From NCBI GenBank assembly GCA_030612305.1, contig JAUWOG010000144.1, positions 1 through 6,365 of the forward strand: a DNA stretch of 6,365 nt. The letters are read 5' to 3'. This document shows, in pieces, positions 4,972 through 6,365 of this stretch. A program made the position numbers and the translations under genes. The notes below the pieces were generated by a model. The model was given only the letters and a program-made list of their open reading frames with translations. It was not told where the DNA came from and did not search any database. This DNA comes from Armatimonadota bacterium (lineage in GTDB: Bacteria; Armatimonadota; Zipacnadia; Zipacnadales; UBA11051). Position 1 is the first letter of the stretch; every line of letters starts with the position of its first letter.

Positions 4972-6365
4972 TCAGGGCTGCATGGCGACAGGGCCCCAGG
5001 GGTCGGTGCGGGTGATGAGGGAGACGCCGTCGGTGAAGCCCTCGGGACGGTCACCGAGGACCTCGATGAGGCGGCCTCGCCAGAAGCCGAGACGCTCTGC
5101 CCACGCCGGATCTGCCGACAGGTCGTGAAGCTCCTGCCGGTCCTCAGAGAGATCGAAGAGCTGCTCCTCGCCCCTGAGCGGATACCAGATGTACTTCTCC
5201 TTCGCGTCGGTGAGGTAGTGCATGGACCCTCCGGGGATGCCGGCAGGGGAGTGTTCGCCGTGGAGGAAATCCCGCCAGGGCTTGCCGCGGATGGCGTCGA
5301 GTATGCTGCTGCCAGTGCAGCCGTCAGGGACGGGGACGCCGGCGGCATCGAGGATCGTGGGCATGATGTCCTGCTGGCCGACAACGTGGTCGAAGGTGCC
5401 GGAGGGGAGATCGAGGCCCTCCGGGTACTTGATGAGGAAGGGGACGCGCGCGGAACCCTCGTAGGCGTAAGTCTTGCGGTGGAGGTAGTGGTCGCCCATC
5501 ATGTCGCCGTGGTCGGCGGTGAAGATGATGAGGGTGTTGCTGATGTCGGTGTCCTGGCGCTGGAGCCGCTCGAGCATGTAGCCGAGCTGGAAGTCAATAT
5601 GGGTGCATACGGCCATGTAGGCGGCGCGGGACTGATGGCTGAGTTCGTCGGGGAGCTTGCCGCACCAGGCTGTGCGGTCAGGGAAGGGGATGTCCACATT
5701 GTACTTCTCGGCCCAGTCGCCGATGGGGGGATCGGGGAGCGTCTTGTTGATGTAGAGGTCCCAGAAATACTGCGGCGGATCATAGGGGGAATGAGGCCGG
5801 AGATGGGAGCACCAGACGAACCACGGGCGGGTAGGATCGCGCTTCTCGAGTTGCTCGATGGTGACATCGGTGGTCCAGTTGGTGGCATGATAGCGCTCGT
5901 CGAGGTGCCAGGGCCGGGCGAGCCAGCCGTTGGCGTCGCAGCCGTGGGCGCGTTCGTGGGCGTGCGGTCCGAGTTCGCGCTTGAGGAAATCCCAGTAGTC
6001 GTCATTGCCGGCGCGCAGGTCGTGGGGGATGACAGTGTGGAAGCCGTAGAGCTTGCGCGTCGGGTGCATGTTGCGCCAGCCGACATTGATGCAGTGATAG
6101 CCGCTGTCGGCGAGGATAGCGGCGAGGAGGTTGGGCTCGTGGTACTCGGCACTCGAATAGCCGATGAGGCCGCAGTCGTAGCTGCCCTTGCCGGAATGGA
6201 GCACGCGGCGCGCACCGGTGGTTGAGGGGATCTCGGTATAGGCGTTGGGGAAGTAAGCGCCGGTATTGACGAAGGCGTCCACGTTGGGTGTGTGGATGAG
6301 GGGATGGCCGGAGATGCTGAGGTGATCTCCGCGTTGCTGGTCAGTGGTGAAAAGGAGGATATTGG
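4972..6365 (-). CDS. Sulfatase-fold (alkaline phosphatase superfamily) protein lacking the formylglycine cysteine, partial at N-terminus
   Basis: 463 whole codons are present (numbered from Asn at 6363-6361), ending at TGA 4974-4972. The first residues read NILLFTTDQQRGD, the usual sulfatase N-terminus, so only a few residues, or a signal peptide, are missing. Metal-site residues are present: D8 (TDQQ) and D284/H285 (TADHGDMMGDH). H191 (RPHSPYDPP) and K297 (HRKTYAYEG) match substrate-contacting residues. The C-terminus (EEQLFDLSEDRQELHDL) is typical of the family, as is the length. Odd points: the signature C-x-P-x-R, where Cys becomes formylglycine, reads T48-T-G-A-R52 within TEIPSTTGARRVLHSGKG. 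The usual G-K-x-H reads G-W96-R-N98 within GYHCINVGWRNMHP. The frame is otherwise intact with no internal stop, so this does not look like a decayed gene. The fold assignment is firm, but ordinary sulfatase activity is unlikely. Alternatives are a phospho- or phosphonoester hydrolase or transferase using Thr, or a non-catalytic binder. The gene converges on the isomerase gene; its promoter is outside the window. Confidence 0.85.
   Translation of the reverse strand, partial: NILLFTTDQQRGDHLSISGHPLIHTPNVDAFVNTGAYFPNAYTEIPSTTGARRVLHSGKGSYDCGLIGYSSAEYHEPNLLAAILADSGYHCINVGWRNMHPTRKLYGFHTVIPHDLRAGNDDYWDFLKRELGPHAHERAHGCDANGWLARPWHLDERYHATNWTTDVTIEQLEKRDPTRPWFVWCSHLRPHSPYDPPQYFWDLYINKTLPDPPIGDWAEKYNVDIPFPDRTAWCGKLPDELSHQSRAAYMAVCTHIDFQLGYMLERLQRQDTDISNTLIIFTADHGDMMGDHYLHRKTYAYEGSARVPFLIKYPEGLDLPSGTFDHVVGQQDIMPTILDAAGVPVPDGCTGSSILDAIRGKPWRDFLHGEHSPAGIPGGSMHYLTDAKEKYIWYPLRGEEQLFDLSEDRQELHDLSADPAWAERLGFWRGRLIEVLGDRPEGFTDGVSLITRTDPWGPVAMQP

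Noticed and set aside
4945..6225. Plus-strand open frame of 426 codons antisense to the sulfatase-fold gene
   Set aside because: Its residues are dominated by Gly, Val, Glu, Ala and Asp with no recognisable motif, and it mirrors a strand with clear sulfatase motifs. Long antisense frames are expected from codon bias in GC-rich DNA.
6280..6282. GTG at 6282 as the start of the sulfatase-fold gene
   Set aside because: The same frame continues upstream to the window edge and encodes the conserved sulfatase N-terminus with the metal-binding TDQQ, so the true start is outside the window.

Overview
The window is GC-rich bacterial DNA with four protein-coding genes and little non-coding sequence. 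Two genes are cut by the window edges. No RNA gene, insertion sequence, CRISPR array or replication origin is visible. Gene content (CBM9-like domain, BNR_4-type propeller, sulfatase-fold enzyme, FucI/AraA-fold isomerase) and clear AGGAGG-type ribosome binding sites suggest an uncultivated polysaccharide-degrading bacterium. Planctomycetota, Verrucomicrobiota, Lentisphaerota or a neighbouring candidate phylum would fit, but the phylum is inferred from gene content only.

Layout: 1-760 (minus, runs off the left edge) is a secreted protein starting with a signal peptide and a CBM9-like domain. 826-3267 (minus, complete) is a large secreted protein with N-terminal beta-sandwich regions and a C-terminal BNR/Asp-box beta-propeller. 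These two lie 65 bp apart on one strand and probably form an operon, with the propeller gene first. 3268-3469 is the divergent promoter region. 3470-4876 (plus, complete) is a cytoplasmic L-fucose isomerase-like protein. 4877-4971 is a convergent spacer without a clear terminator. 4972-6365 (minus, 5' end just outside the window) is a sulfatase-fold protein.

Working model (inference): the two exported proteins bind or process an extracellular, possibly sulfated or uronate-containing glycan, the sulfatase-fold protein removes a substituent, and the isomerase channels a released sugar. The point most worth attention is that the sulfatase-fold protein lacks the formylglycine cysteine: the C-x-P-x-R signature reads T-T-G-A-R. 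It also lacks the usual sulfate-binding G-K-x-H motif, which reads G-W-R-N, while its predicted metal ligands and a distal His and Lys remain. It is therefore unlikely to be an ordinary sulfatase. It may use a threonine nucleophile on another ester, or be a catalytically silent paralogue.
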